In this document: positions 17,354 to 27,797 of the stretch, piece after piece | Layout: each line of letters starts with the position of its first letter | Position numbering within the stretch: the stretch's first letter is position 1 | DNA from: Paenibacillus dendritiformis | GTDB taxonomy: Bacteria; Bacillota; Bacilli; Paenibacillales; Paenibacillaceae | Direction of reading: 5' to 3' | DNA length: 64,000 bases | Assembly: GCF_945605565.1 (NCBI RefSeq) | Contig: NZ_OX216966.1 | Location: forward strand, 124,001 to 188,000 | Position numbers and translations under genes: made by a program | The notes under the pieces: generated by a model | Told to the model about the DNA's origin: nothing | What the model saw: only the letters and a program-made list of their open reading frames with translations | Database searches by the model: none

Positions 17354-18685
17354 TTACGCCCAGGTCGGCTGAGCGCTGAACAGCGGAATCTCCTGTTCTT
17401 CCTTCACTTCCTGCGGTTGCTCCTCGATCGAGACGCGATAGATATCGGCTCCGAGCGCAGACAGCTTCTCCGCGATATTGACATAGCCGCGGTCGATATG
17501 CTGCACGCCGCTCACCTCGGTCGTTCCTTCCGCCACCAGACCGGCACAGATTAAGGCCGCGCCTGCGCGCAGGTCTGTCGCGCACACCTTCGCCCCGACG
17601 AGCTTGGCGCCTCCCGTGACGACGGCGGTGCGTCCGTCAACTTTAATGTTAGCTGACATCAGGTTGAACTCATCGACATGCATAAAGCGGTTCTCAAATA
17701 CCGTCTCCGTGACGACGGAGGTGCCTTCCGCCACGAGCAGAAGCGCCATCATCTGCGATTGCATATCCGTAGGGAAGCCCGGATAAGGCAGCGTCTTCAC
17801 GTCTACGGCCTTGAGCGGCCGATCGGCCCGAACCCGGATTCCGTTCTCGTCCGGTTCGATCTGTACGCCCATCTCTTCCATCTTCGCAATGACTGGACCG
17901 AGATGGTCTGCAATGGCTCCTTCAACGTACACATCCCCGCCGGTCATCGCCGCAGCCACCATATAGGTGCCTGCTTCGACCCGATCCGGGATGACCGTAT
18001 GCTCAGCCCCGTGCAACTGCTCTACACCTTCGATGCGAATGACTCCGGTGCCCGCGCCCCGCACCTTGGCGCCCATCTTGTTCAAATAGTTGGCCAAATC
18101 GACGATTTCCGGCTCGCGGGCCGCGTTCTCAATCGTCGTCGTGCCTTCGGCTAGCGTTGCAGCCATCATAATATTTTCAGTCGCGCCGACACTCGCCACA
18201 TCCAGATAGATCTTGGCGCCCTTCAGTCGGCCGTTCACTTTCGCTTCAATGTAGCCCTGACCCAATCCAATCTCCGCACCCATCGCTTCGAAGCCCTTCA
18301 GATGCTGATCGATAGGCCGCGTTCCAATCGCACAGCCACCCGGCAAGGAGATCCGTGCCTGACCCGCGCGGGCCAGCAATGGGCCCATCACGAGGAACGA
18401 TGCCCGCATCTTGCGCACCAGCTCATACGGAGCTTCATACGAGTGAAGATGCTCTGCGTTTACGCGAATGGTTTCATTGGAATATGTAAGGTTGGCTCCC
18501 AGCTTCTCCAACACATGGTGTATCGTCTTGACATCGTCGAGTGGAGGCGCGTCACATATTACACTTACGCCATGCTCTCCCAATAACGAAGCAGCGATGA
18601 TCGGTAGCACAGAATTCTTTGCGCCGCTTACGCGGACGGTTCCCGTCAATCGTTTGCCTCCGCGGACGATAAATTTGCTCATCAT
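17354..18685 (-). CDS. murA: UDP-N-acetylglucosamine 1-carboxyvinyltransferase MurA
   Basis: MurA transfers enolpyruvate from PEP to UDP-GlcNAc, the first committed step of peptidoglycan synthesis in the cytoplasm. The active-site loop Cys118 is seen in [15 protein letters not shown], so the enzyme should be fosfomycin-sensitive. The substrate-binding GAKNSVLPI (residues 21-29) and [12 protein letters not shown] are intact. The 443 residues include a C-terminal extension of about 20 acidic residues. The start ATG-ATG follows GGAGGGAAAC. The place before spoIID and after a DUF1146 gene matches the B. subtilis murAA context. Confidence 0.96.
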   Translation of the reverse strand: MMSKFIVRGGKRLTGTVRVSGAKNSVLPIIAASLLGEHGVSVICDAPPLDDVKTIHHVLEKLGANLTYSNETIRVNAEHLHSYEAPYELVRKMRASFLVMGPLLARAGQARISLPGGCAIGTRPIDQHLKGFEAMGAEIGLGQGYIEAKVNGRLKGAKIYLDVASVGATENIMMAATLAEGTTTIENAAREPEIVDLANYLNKMGAKVRGAGTGVIRIEGVEQLHGAEHTVIPDRVEAGTYMVAAAMTGGDVYVEGAIADHLGPVIAKMEEMGVQIEPDENGIRVRADRPLKAVDVKTLPYPGFPTDMQSQMMALLLVAEGTSVVTETVFENRFMHVDEFNLMSANIKVDGRTAVVTGGAKLVGAKVCATDLRAGAALICAGLVAEGTTEVSGVQHIDRGYVNIAEKLSALGADIYRVSIEEQPQEVKEEQEIPLFSAQPTWA

Positions 18686-18980
18686 GTTTCCCTCCGCGCC
18701 TTTTTTCGCCCCATCCTCACATCACTGTACAAGATGGTAGGTCTCTCTCTTGCCCAACCCTCATCATACCACCGCCTAACGGGGCCGACAAGCGATATTT
18801 TTCGACATACCCTTCCACAATTTACTTGGGGCTACTCCCATTGTTGACATCTTTATTCGATGTTATTCGACAAGCACCGAAACCGCAGCCGTCCCCCCAC
18901 ACTCTGCCAACGGCAGCGCGACGGCAGGGACGACTGCCGGCATGCGGTGAATGTTTTTCATTTCCTCTTAACCACAATCG

Positions 18981-19241
18981 CTACGCTCCAAACAGATAAC
19001 GTACGGACTGCGTCCAGCCCCAGTAATCGATGAAGAATCCCGCCACTGCGCGCCCGACGATAATCGCCAGGAGCAGGTGCAGCATTTTGCCCTGCGGGCT
19101 CTGCGGATGGCGGATGAACAGATCGAGCTTGACATGCTGCAGCGACCACCAGGCGACGCCGATGCACAGCAGCGTGACGAGCATGTTCACCACTCCGCCC
19201 CAACCGACAGCTGCCGATATGTTGGACCACGAATTGTCCAT
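18981..19241 (-). CDS. DUF1146 family membrane protein (YwzB-like)
   Basis: This 86-residue protein has two membrane helices (about residues 15-35 and 52-75) with the family features WWSLQ between them and an aromatic WGWTQSVRYL end. In B. subtilis ywzB lies between the atp operon and murAA, and here the gene also precedes murA. The ATG is preceded by AAGGAGG seven bases away. Function is unknown. The 295-bp gap to murA (18686-18980) shows no clear terminator. Confidence 0.88.
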   Translation of the reverse strand: MDNSWSNISAAVGWGGVVNMLVTLLCIGVAWWSLQHVKLDLFIRHPQSPQGKMLHLLLAIIVGRAVAGFFIDYWGWTQSVRYLFGA

Positions 19242-19365
19242 AACCGAGCCTCCTTATATAGAGGTTGTTCGAAAAGTCCACTTCTGATCACGAGGTGATT
19301 CAGGAAGTAACTCGGCATCGAAGCTTGCACACTCTTGCAAAGCGGACCACACGATATTGCGGCGC

Positions 19366-22230
19366 TTACCGCAGCGCGACGAGCATCGACACGAACTCCG
19401 CCCGCGTCGCCTGCCGATCCGGGGCGAACATGTCCTCGTCCATCCCCTGGATGAGGCCCTGCTCCTTCATGGCGGCCAGCATCGGAGCGGCCCAATGGTT
19501 CACGGGCACGTCGCGGAACGGAGCTTCCGCCGGGCGCTCCGGTTGAATGCCGAGCGCCTTCCCCATCATGACGGCCATCTCCGCCCGCTTGACCGGCAAC
19601 CCCGGACCGAATCGCCGGTTGCCGATTCCGCCGGTGATTCCGGCCTTCGCGACCCGGGAGACATCAGCGTAAGCCCAATGCTTCGCCGGAACGTCCGTGA
19701 AGGTTGGAGCTCCTTGAATGCTTCCGCCCAGCTCGAAGGCTTTGGCCAATACGGCCGCCGCTTCGGCCCGGGTAATCTGCCGGCCCGGACGGAACAGCGC
19801 CTCGTCATAGCCTGAGATCCACTTGGAACGGACAGCCTCCACAATCGCTTCCTGAGCCCAGTGGCCGCCGATATCGCGGAAGCCTTCAACCAACGGCTCG
19901 GTGCTGAAGGATAACCGGTAATATTTCGTATCGAACTTCTTGTCCGTCGTCAGGCGTACATAATACGTTCCCAGCTCCAGGACAGCGCCCGCCGATATCT
20001 GCTCCAGCTTGGTCCCGCTTTGCGCGCCGGCGATCTTCTTCTGCTCCTTCGTCAGCACGGTCATGCTGACGTTCCGGTCGGACGGGAGGTTCTTCAGTGC
20101 CACCGTGCCATAGACCGGACTCTTGATCGTGAACTGGAACCAGTCCACATCGCTGTCTTTGTCGAACACGCCAACGTATTCGGTGCCTTCGCTCATCGTG
20201 ACCGCTTCATACATCTTGTCGTTCGGTTCATTCGGATCGGTGTATTGCGTAATATATTCCACATGCAGCTTATACTCGCCCGCGACCGGTTCCGGATGCG
20301 CCGTGACGACATTCTGCACTTGAATGTAATATTTCCCCGCGGGAAGATCGGTCAGCACGGCCGATTCCGGCCGTCCCTCCTTCTCTTCGTCAATCCATTG
20401 CGTTCGAATATGCGAGCCGCGTATCTCCAGCGCCGGATCGATCCGCACCGTATCTACGCTGACCTTCAGTCGCAGCGTGCCTTTGCGCGGCAGCTGAATC
20501 ATATACCAGTCGACATCGCCCGTATGGCTGAACGTGCCGACAATATCCTGCGTCCGGGCCGGAATCGTGTAGGCCTGGTACTGCAGGTCATTGGATTCGA
20601 ACGGATCCTCGTAGATGAAAAACCGGGAAGACAGCTTATAGGACAACGATTCCTTCCCTTCATAGCCTTGATGCTGAAGACGAATCATATTCAGGCCCTG
20701 CTTCACCGGAATAAGGGTCTTCTTGCCGCCCGCGTCGCTATATGTCTTGCCTATGCTCTGCTTCCCTACATAGTGCGCCGCCTGAACGGTTCCCTTCCCT
20801 TGTATCCGCTCCAGCGAGAGCTGCAGCGTGCCTTCGTAAGGGGCATCGACAGCGAACCATTGGGTCCGCTTATTCGGGGCGAATACGCCGCTGACCGACG
20901 TGTCGATAGGGAACACGCGCGAGCTGCCGCGAGTCGTATTCTTACCGAATGCTTGTTCATCGTAAGGAATACGAAGCGCCTCGTCGACGCGCAGCAGGCC
21001 GTATCCGCTCTGCCGATCCCAGCCTGGCGACTCGATATTCTGCGCGGTGCGGCGGAGATGCTCCCGAATCTGGTATGGCTTCAGTGCGGGATATTTGCTC
21101 CACAGCAGGGCGGCCGCCCCGGCCGCTTGCGGCGCAGACATCGATGTTCCTTCTTCTGCCTTGTAGCCGCCGCCGAGGGCTGTCGTATAGACATGCCACG
21201 GCGCGACCAGATCGACCTCCGGCCCCGTGTTCGACCGCGGCTCTACCAACAGATCGGGCGAGCTTCCCCCGACAGCCAGAACAGTCGGATAGGCTGCCGG
21301 ATATTTGACCTCTACCTTCTCTTGGTACCGCAAGCCGTCATTACCCGTGGCCGCGACGAGAAGCACGCCCTTTTTCTCGGCGTAATTCACGATATCTTCC
21401 ATATATTTTGAATAACGATACAGTCCCACTGACATGACGACAATTTTGGCTCCGTGATCGACAGCGTACAGTATGCCTGCGCCTAACTTGTCTTCATCTC
21501 CGTAGCCTTGGGCATCCAATGCCTTAATCGGCATAATCTTCGCGTTCCACAGCACCCCCGTGGTGCCCTTCCCGTTATTCCCAACCGAGGCTAGCACGCC
21601 CGCTACGCTGGTGCCGTGGCCGTTATCATCCTGAGGCAGGCCCGCCTCCAGCAGGTTCGTGCCTTTGACGAGATTAGGCTTCAGATCAGGGTGGTTCAGG
21701 TCCACTCCGGTATCCACCAGCGCGATCGTAATGTTCGAGTTGGCCTTGGCCTGCGCCCAGGCCTTATCCGCCCCGATCTGCCGCAAATAGGTCTGCTGGG
21801 AATATAGCGGGTCATTGGGCTTGACGGCCGCGTTCAACGTCCGGACCGACTGATTCGGTTGAACATATTCGACATGCTCCGACTGTCTCAGCGTCTCCAG
21901 CCATTCCCCGGTGGTCTCCGCCTGCTGCGGCTTGACGATCGAAATATTGACCGCCTGTTGCTCGCTTACGATTTCGCTGTTCGCCAGCAACCGTTCATCT
22001 TGGTGTCCAGTTTTCCATTTTACAATCCAGGAGTCGGCTGCCTCTTCATTCGCAATGCTTTCCCATCGCATCTCGCTTAAGGAGACAAGATTGCCGTCCT
22101 TCCCCGCCCGGTCGACCGGCTGCAGATTACGAATCTCTGTCTGCAGCGGAGTCAAGGAATTCACCAGGACAAGCAAGGCTAGGGCTGCAACCAACATCGA
22201 TCCGACGGCTGTTCGCCATCGTGTCTTCAT
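19366..22230 (-). CDS. SLH-anchored subtilisin-like (S8) serine protease
   Basis: A secreted protease of about 954 residues. The signal peptide (MKTRWRT, then VAALALLVLV) is followed by an inhibitor-like propeptide region (about residues 60-125). The S8 catalytic domain has Asp173 (IALVDTGVDLNHPDL), His205 (DNGHGTSVAG) and Ser363 (GTSMSAPQAAG). Two PPC-like beta domains follow (each with D-P/F-E-x-N-D and GDVDWYM or SDVDWFQF). Three SLH repeats close the protein (FRDIGGHWAQ, FTDVPAKHWAY, FRDVPVNHWAA). SLH repeats bind pyruvylated wall polymer made with CsaB. The frame extends to a GTG at 22266, but the ATG at 22230 gives a proper signal peptide; its ribosome site is weak. A palindrome lies just upstream. 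Confidence 0.92.
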   Translation of the reverse strand: MKTRWRTAVGSMLVAALALLVLVNSLTPLQTEIRNLQPVDRAGKDGNLVSLSEMRWESIANEEAADSWIVKWKTGHQDERLLANSEIVSEQQAVNISIVKPQQAETTGEWLETLRQSEHVEYVQPNQSVRTLNAAVKPNDPLYSQQTYLRQIGADKAWAQAKANSNITIALVDTGVDLNHPDLKPNLVKGTNLLEAGLPQDDNGHGTSVAGVLASVGNNGKGTTGVLWNAKIMPIKALDAQGYGDEDKLGAGILYAVDHGAKIVVMSVGLYRYSKYMEDIVNYAEKKGVLLVAATGNDGLRYQEKVEVKYPAAYPTVLAVGGSSPDLLVEPRSNTGPEVDLVAPWHVYTTALGGGYKAEEGTSMSAPQAAGAAALLWSKYPALKPYQIREHLRRTAQNIESPGWDRQSGYGLLRVDEALRIPYDEQAFGKNTTRGSSRVFPIDTSVSGVFAPNKRTQWFAVDAPYEGTLQLSLERIQGKGTVQAAHYVGKQSIGKTYSDAGGKKTLIPVKQGLNMIRLQHQGYEGKESLSYKLSSRFFIYEDPFESNDLQYQAYTIPARTQDIVGTFSHTGDVDWYMIQLPRKGTLRLKVSVDTVRIDPALEIRGSHIRTQWIDEEKEGRPESAVLTDLPAGKYYIQVQNVVTAHPEPVAGEYKLHVEYITQYTDPNEPNDKMYEAVTMSEGTEYVGVFDKDSDVDWFQFTIKSPVYGTVALKNLPSDRNVSMTVLTKEQKKIAGAQSGTKLEQISAGAVLELGTYYVRLTTDKKFDTKYYRLSFSTEPLVEGFRDIGGHWAQEAIVEAVRSKWISGYDEALFRPGRQITRAEAAAVLAKAFELGGSIQGAPTFTDVPAKHWAYADVSRVAKAGITGGIGNRRFGPGLPVKRAEMAVMMGKALGIQPERPAEAPFRDVPVNHWAAPMLAAMKEQGLIQGMDEDMFAPDRQATRAEFVSMLVALR

Positions 22231-22260
22231 AACTTTCATCCCATTCCAATCATTCAGGTT

Positions 22261-22279
22261 ATGCACGGACGTCGTGCAT
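22261..22279. promoter_or_regulatory. 19-bp near-perfect palindrome upstream of the protease gene
   Basis: ATGCACGGACGTCGTGCAT reads almost the same on both strands (7-bp arms ATGCACG/CGTGCAT). It lies about 31-49 bases before the chosen start and could be an operator. If translation begins at the GTG at 22266 it would overlap coding sequence. Confidence 0.4.
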
Positions 22280-22663
22280 CATTCAGAGGATGATTAAACC
22301 AGACCGTCATCCTGCTGTCAATCGGTAAACCTTGCTTGTTGACAGAGTATTCCTGTCCGTTATGCCATTCGCCATGGAGCCCATTGCTATTGTAAGGGAT
22401 GCCGAATGACTGCACAAGGCGTCGTAAGATATATAAGATTCGTCACACGAAAAGGACAATCCTTTATTTACAGTCAATATAGTTCCCTGGACCTATCGTC
22501 GACAAATTCCGCAATGACGGGCTGGCAAAGTCCGCACTCCGGGCCATCGCAAACCAGCCGCCAGCGCCCATTTTCAAAGGATCTGCGGCATGAAATCCGA
22601 TGATGACTTCGTATAGTTTTCTCCGGAAAAAAATCGCCCTCAGTTCTCAACCTTCCCGTTAAA
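22280..22663. other. Intergenic region between the SLH protease and nuoN
   Basis: This gap of about 380 bp should contain the protease promoter. I found no convincing gene. A 64-codon frame at 22474-22668 has a Cys cluster but overlaps the nuoN terminator and lacks a ribosome site. Confidence 0.5.
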
Positions 22664-22703
22664 AACATAAAAGCCCCTGAACCTGGTGCCCAGGTTCAGG
22701 AGC
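22664..22703 (-). terminator. Rho-independent terminator of the nuo operon
   Basis: An 11-bp stem, CCTGAACCTGG/CCAGGTTCAGG with a 3-nt loop, is followed on the minus strand by a UUUUAUGUUUUU tail, just past the nuoN stop. Confidence 0.92.
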
Positions 22704-22719
22704 CCAAATGACTCATTTT

Positions 22720-24264
22720 TTATCTCACCAGCAAATCGGCCCCGATGGAGAATACCCGGCTCAGCGCTTGGATGACCGGGTTCGGGAATGCCCCGAGCCC
22801 GACAATCGCGAGCACGCAGACGATGATGACGAGTCCTTGCGTCCATGGTATGCGCACCGCTTCCTCATTGTCCCCGCGCATATACATCTGGCGGATGAAG
22901 CCGAAGTAGAAATAGAAGGAGACGACACTCGCGACCATCATGACGATGGCGATCCAGAGTGTGTGCGAGGCAATCGCTCCAAGAATAATGAATAGCTTCC
23001 CGAAGAAGCCCGCCGTAACCGGAATGCCGGCCAGCGACAAGACGATCACCGTCATCGCGACGGCCAGCCATGGCGAACGGTAGTAGAGACCCGCATAGCC
23101 GCTTAGATGATCATGGCCGGATGACCGCTCGATAACCATATGAACGGCAAAGGCCCCGAAGGTCATCAACAAATAGGCGATAAGATAATAGATGAATTCC
23201 GCGAAGTTCGACGCGTGCAGATGCTGACCGAACAAGTTCAGACTGACCGGAACGAGCAGGTAGCCCGCATTCGCGATTCCGGACAGGGCAAGCAGCCGCT
23301 TGACGTTGGCCTGGCGAAGCGCCATCGTCGTTCCGACGATCATGGACAAGGCTGCGATGGACAGCAATATCGTCGACAAGTCCGAATAGATGGCCATATC
23401 CTGGCCCAGACCGAGATACATGCTGTAGAACATGCGGAACACGACGGCGAGCGTCGCCGCTTTGGACACGACGCCCAGAAAGGCGGATATCGGCGTCGGC
23501 GCGCCCTGATACACATCCGGGGCCCAGGCGTGGAACGGAGCCGCCGCGATTTTGAAGCCGAAGCCGACAATCATCAGAATGAAGCTGACATAAATGAGCG
23601 GCTCGAACCCGGCGGTGCGATCAGCCAAGGCATGGGCGATTCCATTGAAGGCCGTGCTTCCGCTGATTCCGTACAGGAACGACATTCCGTATAAAATAAA
23701 GGCCGAGGCCACGCTTCCGAGCACCGTATACTTGAACGCGCTCTCCGTCGACTTGCTGTCGTTCTTTTTCATCGCCACTAAAATATACGATGTGATGCTG
23801 AGCAGCTCCAAGCCGACATAGAGCGTAATCAGGTCGCCGGACGAAGCCATCATCATGCCTCCGATGGCGGCCGGAAGGAGCAAATAATAATACTCTCCCC
23901 GATTCGGCAGCTCTTCCTTGCGCAGATTGCCGAGGCTCATCATGATGACGAAGCCGACGCCAATCAGGATGATGGCCTTCACGATTAGGGCGAAGCCGTC
24001 GATGCGATAGCTGTGTTCGAGCAGCTGCACCGCCTGCGCGGCCTCTGCCGTCAGCTTCGCCCGCTGATACAGCTTGAGCAGGACAAAGCCAAGCGACACG
24101 GCGATGGCGAGCAGCGAGAGCACGCCCATGACGTCGCGATGGATGCGGCGGGGAAGCGCCAGATCAATGAGCGAGATGACAATGGCCGCAATGACTAGCG
24201 TAAGCTCAGGCGCCAGCAGTGCGAGATCGGCCAAATGCAGCAGTTGAACATGTGGCGTATCCAT
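22720..24264 (-). CDS. nuoN: NADH-quinone oxidoreductase subunit N
   Basis: One of the three antiporter-like proton-pumping subunits of complex I. The 514-residue protein has about 14 membrane helices. The family core is visible: YYLLLPAAIGGMMMASSGDLITLYVGLELLSI, with the conserved Glu in TM5, and FHAWAPDVYQGAPTPISAFL, with the Lys-containing helix before it. The start ATG is four bases after the nuoM stop, with GAGGGGGTAGG overlapping the nuoM end. It is the last gene of the operon. Confidence 0.96.
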   Translation of the reverse strand: MDTPHVQLLHLADLALLAPELTLVIAAIVISLIDLALPRRIHRDVMGVLSLLAIAVSLGFVLLKLYQRAKLTAEAAQAVQLLEHSYRIDGFALIVKAIILIGVGFVIMMSLGNLRKEELPNRGEYYYLLLPAAIGGMMMASSGDLITLYVGLELLSITSYILVAMKKNDSKSTESAFKYTVLGSVASAFILYGMSFLYGISGSTAFNGIAHALADRTAGFEPLIYVSFILMIVGFGFKIAAAPFHAWAPDVYQGAPTPISAFLGVVSKAATLAVVFRMFYSMYLGLGQDMAIYSDLSTILLSIAALSMIVGTTMALRQANVKRLLALSGIANAGYLLVPVSLNLFGQHLHASNFAEFIYYLIAYLLMTFGAFAVHMVIERSSGHDHLSGYAGLYYRSPWLAVAMTVIVLSLAGIPVTAGFFGKLFIILGAIASHTLWIAIVMMVASVVSFYFYFGFIRQMYMRGDNEEAVRIPWTQGLVIIVCVLAIVGLGAFPNPVIQALSRVFSIGADLLVR

Positions 24265-24268
24265 GAGC

Positions 24269-25882
24269 CTACCCCCTCACCTTGAATAGTTCGATAATAT
24301 GCGCAACGCTGTTGTCTATCGGGGCGGTCACGAAGGACGGGAACAGACCGATAAGGACAATGCATGCGGTCAGCACCATAATCGGGATCGCCTCCGCCAG
24401 CCGCGCATCCTTCAATCCCGCGAAGCGGTCATCCATCGGCCCGTACGAGATGGCGAGCACCCCGCGCAGTACGTAGACGGCGCTGAAGATGAGCCCAAGC
24501 GCTCCGAGTATCGCGGCCCATGATGCGGTGCCGTACAGTCCGAGGAGCGTCAGCAGCTCCGCGACGAAGCCGGACAGCCCCGGCAGGCCGAGCGATGCCA
24601 GACCGGCAAGGAGCAGAATCCCGCATAAGAACGGCATGCTCTTCGCCAGTCCGCCCAGCTCCCCGATGCGCGTCGTGCCCGTTCGCTCGCTGAGACTGCC
24701 GACGAGCAGGAAGAACAGGGCCGAGATGAAGCCGTGCGACACCATCTGAACGACTGCGCCCTGTATGCCCAGCTCGTTCATGGCCGCGACGCCGAGCAGC
24801 ACGAAGCCCATATGACTGATGCTGGAATAAGCCAGCAGCAGGCGCAGCTCCCTCTGCCGGAAAGCCAACACTGCGCCATACAGCACATTGATTACGCCGA
24901 GCACGGCCAGCACGGTCGCCCAGGAAGCGGTCTCCTGCGGCAGCAGCGCCGCCCCGAATTGGACGAGCCCGTAAGCCCCCATTTTCAACAAAATACCCGA
25001 GTGAAGCATGACGACCGGAGCCGGAGCTTCGGCATGCACCTTCAGCATCCACGTATGGAACGGGAAGAACGGCAGCTTGATGCCGAAGGCGATCAGCAGC
25101 AGCACGAACACCGTCGTCTTCATTCCCGCGGTCAGATAAAAGACGCTGTAGTCCGCCTGATTGACGTAGGCCGACGCGCTCCCCAGATTGTCCATAATGA
25201 CATTCAGATTGCTGCTGTAGATATAGTGGCCGCCATCCGGGAAGTCCGGATGAGTCGTGAAGCCCGCGGTTACCGTCAGAATGACGAAGGCCACGAGCAG
25301 CAAGGCCGATCCGAGCCCGTTATAGACGAGGAAGCGGTTCGCCGCCTTCTCCCGGTGCATCAATCCCCATATGCCGATGAGGAAGAAGGTCGGCACCAGC
25401 GTCCATTCGAAGAACATGAAGAACAGGAGCAGATCCCGCGCCAGGAAGACGCCGATCATCCCGACCTCGAGCAGGAGGAAGAGGATGTAGTACGTTTTCC
25501 ACCTTTTTTTGATGCCCAATGAAGCGATGGCCGCCATCGAGGCCACAATCGTCGTCATGACGACGAGCGGCAGCGATAAGCCGTCAATCGCCAAATGATA
25601 GTCGATGTTGAACGACCAGGATTGAATGCCGCTGGCGATCTCCAGGTTCAGCGGAAGAGAGATCCAGGCGTATTGCTCGGTTAATGACGCTCCCTTATCG
25701 ACCAGATCATAGATGCCGTACACCGTAAGCGCCAGGATGAGCGGCAGGAAGGTCGCCGCGATGCCGATGATTTGAATCGCGCGCGTGCGGCCCTTCGGCA
25801 CGAACAGCAAAATCAGTACGCCCAACAGCGGAGAGAAGGTCAGCAGTGTCAACAAGGGCAGCGATGTAAGCCCGTTTACCAT
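24269..25882 (-). CDS. nuoM: NADH-quinone oxidoreductase subunit M
   Basis: Antiporter-like membrane subunit of complex I with 537 residues and about 14 helices. Typical motifs are FFMFFEWTLVPTFFLIGIWG (TM5 Glu), FFPFHTWMLKVHAEAPAPVVMLHSGILLKMG (conserved His and Lys), and LLLAYSSISHMGFVLLG. The ATG directly abuts the nuoL stop, and its ribosome site AGGAGG lies within the end of nuoL, so the two genes are translationally coupled. Confidence 0.97.
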   Translation of the reverse strand: MVNGLTSLPLLTLLTFSPLLGVLILLFVPKGRTRAIQIIGIAATFLPLILALTVYGIYDLVDKGASLTEQYAWISLPLNLEIASGIQSWSFNIDYHLAIDGLSLPLVVMTTIVASMAAIASLGIKKRWKTYYILFLLLEVGMIGVFLARDLLLFFMFFEWTLVPTFFLIGIWGLMHREKAANRFLVYNGLGSALLLVAFVILTVTAGFTTHPDFPDGGHYIYSSNLNVIMDNLGSASAYVNQADYSVFYLTAGMKTTVFVLLLIAFGIKLPFFPFHTWMLKVHAEAPAPVVMLHSGILLKMGAYGLVQFGAALLPQETASWATVLAVLGVINVLYGAVLAFRQRELRLLLAYSSISHMGFVLLGVAAMNELGIQGAVVQMVSHGFISALFFLLVGSLSERTGTTRIGELGGLAKSMPFLCGILLLAGLASLGLPGLSGFVAELLTLLGLYGTASWAAILGALGLIFSAVYVLRGVLAISYGPMDDRFAGLKDARLAEAIPIMVLTACIVLIGLFPSFVTAPIDNSVAHIIELFKVRG

Positions 25883-27778
25883 TTACCAGAACCTCCTTCC
25901 GAGCGCCAGGATGAACACGATCAGCGCAACGAATCCGAACAGCGACATCAGCCCGTACGTCTGCAGCTGCCCGTTCTGCAGCCGGGTCGACGTCTTGCCG
26001 ATGCCAACCGCCGCTCCCGAGACGAGCCGGACAATCCCGTCGACAATCCATTTGTCGAACGCCTGCAGTACGCGGCCGAGGCCGGCAAGCGAGCGAACGA
26101 AGATCAGCTGATACAGCTCGTCGATATAGTACTTATTCGCCACAAGCCGATAGAACGGATTGGACGATTCCTGCGAAGCGCCGCGGCGGGTTCCGCGCGG
26201 CCCGTACCACATATAACCTAACCCGATGCCGAGCACGCCCGCCAGCACCGAGATAATCATGGCGGCGGCATGAACGGAGGAGCCCGGTTCATCCCCGTTC
26301 AGCCACGTGCCGAATGCGCCGCTGAATGGAGTATGAACGAATCCGGCGACGGCAGCCAGCACGGCCAGCACGACGAGCGGGAATGTCATGGAAGCCGAAG
26401 ATTCGCGGACGCTCTCCGCATCCGAATCGGCGGCAGGCGGCCCTGTAAAGACCAGGAAGAACAATCTCGCCATATAGAAGGCGGTAATGAATACGGTGAC
26501 CGCTCCAACGATGAAGAGCAGCATATTTTGTTCCCAGGCAGCCGCCAGTATAGCGTCCTTGGACCAGAAGCCGGACAGCGGCGGAATGCCGGACAGCGCC
26601 AGGGCGCCGATGGCGAAGGTCCAGGCCGTCACCTTCATCCGGTTCCCCACTCCGCCCATGCGGAATATATCCTGTGTATGTATGGCGTGAATGACACTGC
26701 CTGCCCCGAGGAACAGCAGCGCCTTGAAGAAGGCATGGGTGAACAGATGAAATATCCCGGCCGTAACCGCCCCGAGTCCGAGCGCCATCATCATATAGCC
26801 AAGCTGGCTGACGGTGGAATAGGCCAAGATTCGCTTCATGTCCCGCTGCGCTGCGGCAATCGACGCCGCGAAAATCGCGGTGAAGCCGCCTGCGCCCGCG
26901 ACGATCATCATCGCCGTCGGCGAGATGGCGAAAATATCAAAGGTCCGGGCGACCAAATATACGCCGGCCGCAACCATCGTCGCCGCGTGGATCAGCGCGG
27001 AGATGGGCGTCGGCCCCTCCATCGCGTCCGGCAGCCACGTATGCAGCGGGAACTGGCCGGATTTGCCGACGGCTCCCAAGAAGATCAAGGCCGCAATCCA
27101 GGTGCCCAAGCCGGCGGAGATGCCGTACTGAGCCATGGAATCGGCATTGGCGAACACGTTGCCGATCATCGTAAAATCAAGCGCATGGTTCGGCATATGC
27201 CAGAACAGGATGAGAATCGCGAGCAGCAGCCCGACATCGCCGATGCGGGTGACGATGAAGGCTTTTTTGGCGGCGGCGCGCGCCGCAGGCCGCTCATACC
27301 AGAAGCCGATCAGCAGGAAGGAACAGACCCCGACCAGCTCCCAGAATATATAGAGCTGAATGAGATTCGGCGACAGGACCAGTCCCAGCATGGCGCTCGT
27401 GAATAGAGCAATGTACGCATAGAACACCGTCTGCCGCTCGTCGTCCTCCATATAGGCTTTGGAATACACATTGACCAGCGTGCTTACCAGCGTGACAATC
27501 ACGAGCATCAGCGCATTCAGGTTCGTGATGTCAAATCCGAACTCGAGACGGATGTCGCCGATGCGGAACCATTCGAAGCTGCGGGTGTAGTCGTCAGGCG
27601 CACCTGTCATCCGCTCCCACAGGATGAGGACGGAGAGTACGCATGCGGCGAACGAGCTGAAGACGCCGAGCATGACGGCAGCACCTTTCATCTGGCGGCC
27701 GAATGCCGTCAGCACGAGGAACGCGAGCAGCGGAATGACCGGGATAATCCATGCATATTGCGACAAGACGGATTCCAT
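25883..27778 (-). CDS. nuoL: NADH-quinone oxidoreductase subunit L
   Basis: The distal antiporter-like pump of complex I, carrying the long lateral helix at the C-terminus. The 631 residues contain VNVYSKAYMEDDERQ, FWELVGVCSFLLIGFWYERP, and FPLHTWLPDAMEGPTPISALIHAATMV, followed by ILAYSTVSQLGYMMMALG. The start ATG has AAGGAGG eight bases upstream. A 19-bp gap separates it from nuoK. Confidence 0.97.
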   Translation of the reverse strand: MESVLSQYAWIIPVIPLLAFLVLTAFGRQMKGAAVMLGVFSSFAACVLSVLILWERMTGAPDDYTRSFEWFRIGDIRLEFGFDITNLNALMLVIVTLVSTLVNVYSKAYMEDDERQTVFYAYIALFTSAMLGLVLSPNLIQLYIFWELVGVCSFLLIGFWYERPAARAAAKKAFIVTRIGDVGLLLAILILFWHMPNHALDFTMIGNVFANADSMAQYGISAGLGTWIAALIFLGAVGKSGQFPLHTWLPDAMEGPTPISALIHAATMVAAGVYLVARTFDIFAISPTAMMIVAGAGGFTAIFAASIAAAQRDMKRILAYSTVSQLGYMMMALGLGAVTAGIFHLFTHAFFKALLFLGAGSVIHAIHTQDIFRMGGVGNRMKVTAWTFAIGALALSGIPPLSGFWSKDAILAAAWEQNMLLFIVGAVTVFITAFYMARLFFLVFTGPPAADSDAESVRESSASMTFPLVVLAVLAAVAGFVHTPFSGAFGTWLNGDEPGSSVHAAAMIISVLAGVLGIGLGYMWYGPRGTRRGASQESSNPFYRLVANKYYIDELYQLIFVRSLAGLGRVLQAFDKWIVDGIVRLVSGAAVGIGKTSTRLQNGQLQTYGLMSLFGFVALIVFILALGRRFW

Positions 27779-27797
27779 TGTCGTATCCTCCTTACGG

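Noticed and set aside
22474..22668. 64-codon minus-strand frame with a Cys cluster (CDGPECGLC)
   Set aside because: The ATG lies in the U-tract of the nuoN terminator, no ribosome site is present, and no family is recognised. It is left out as a gene but could be rechecked by conservation.
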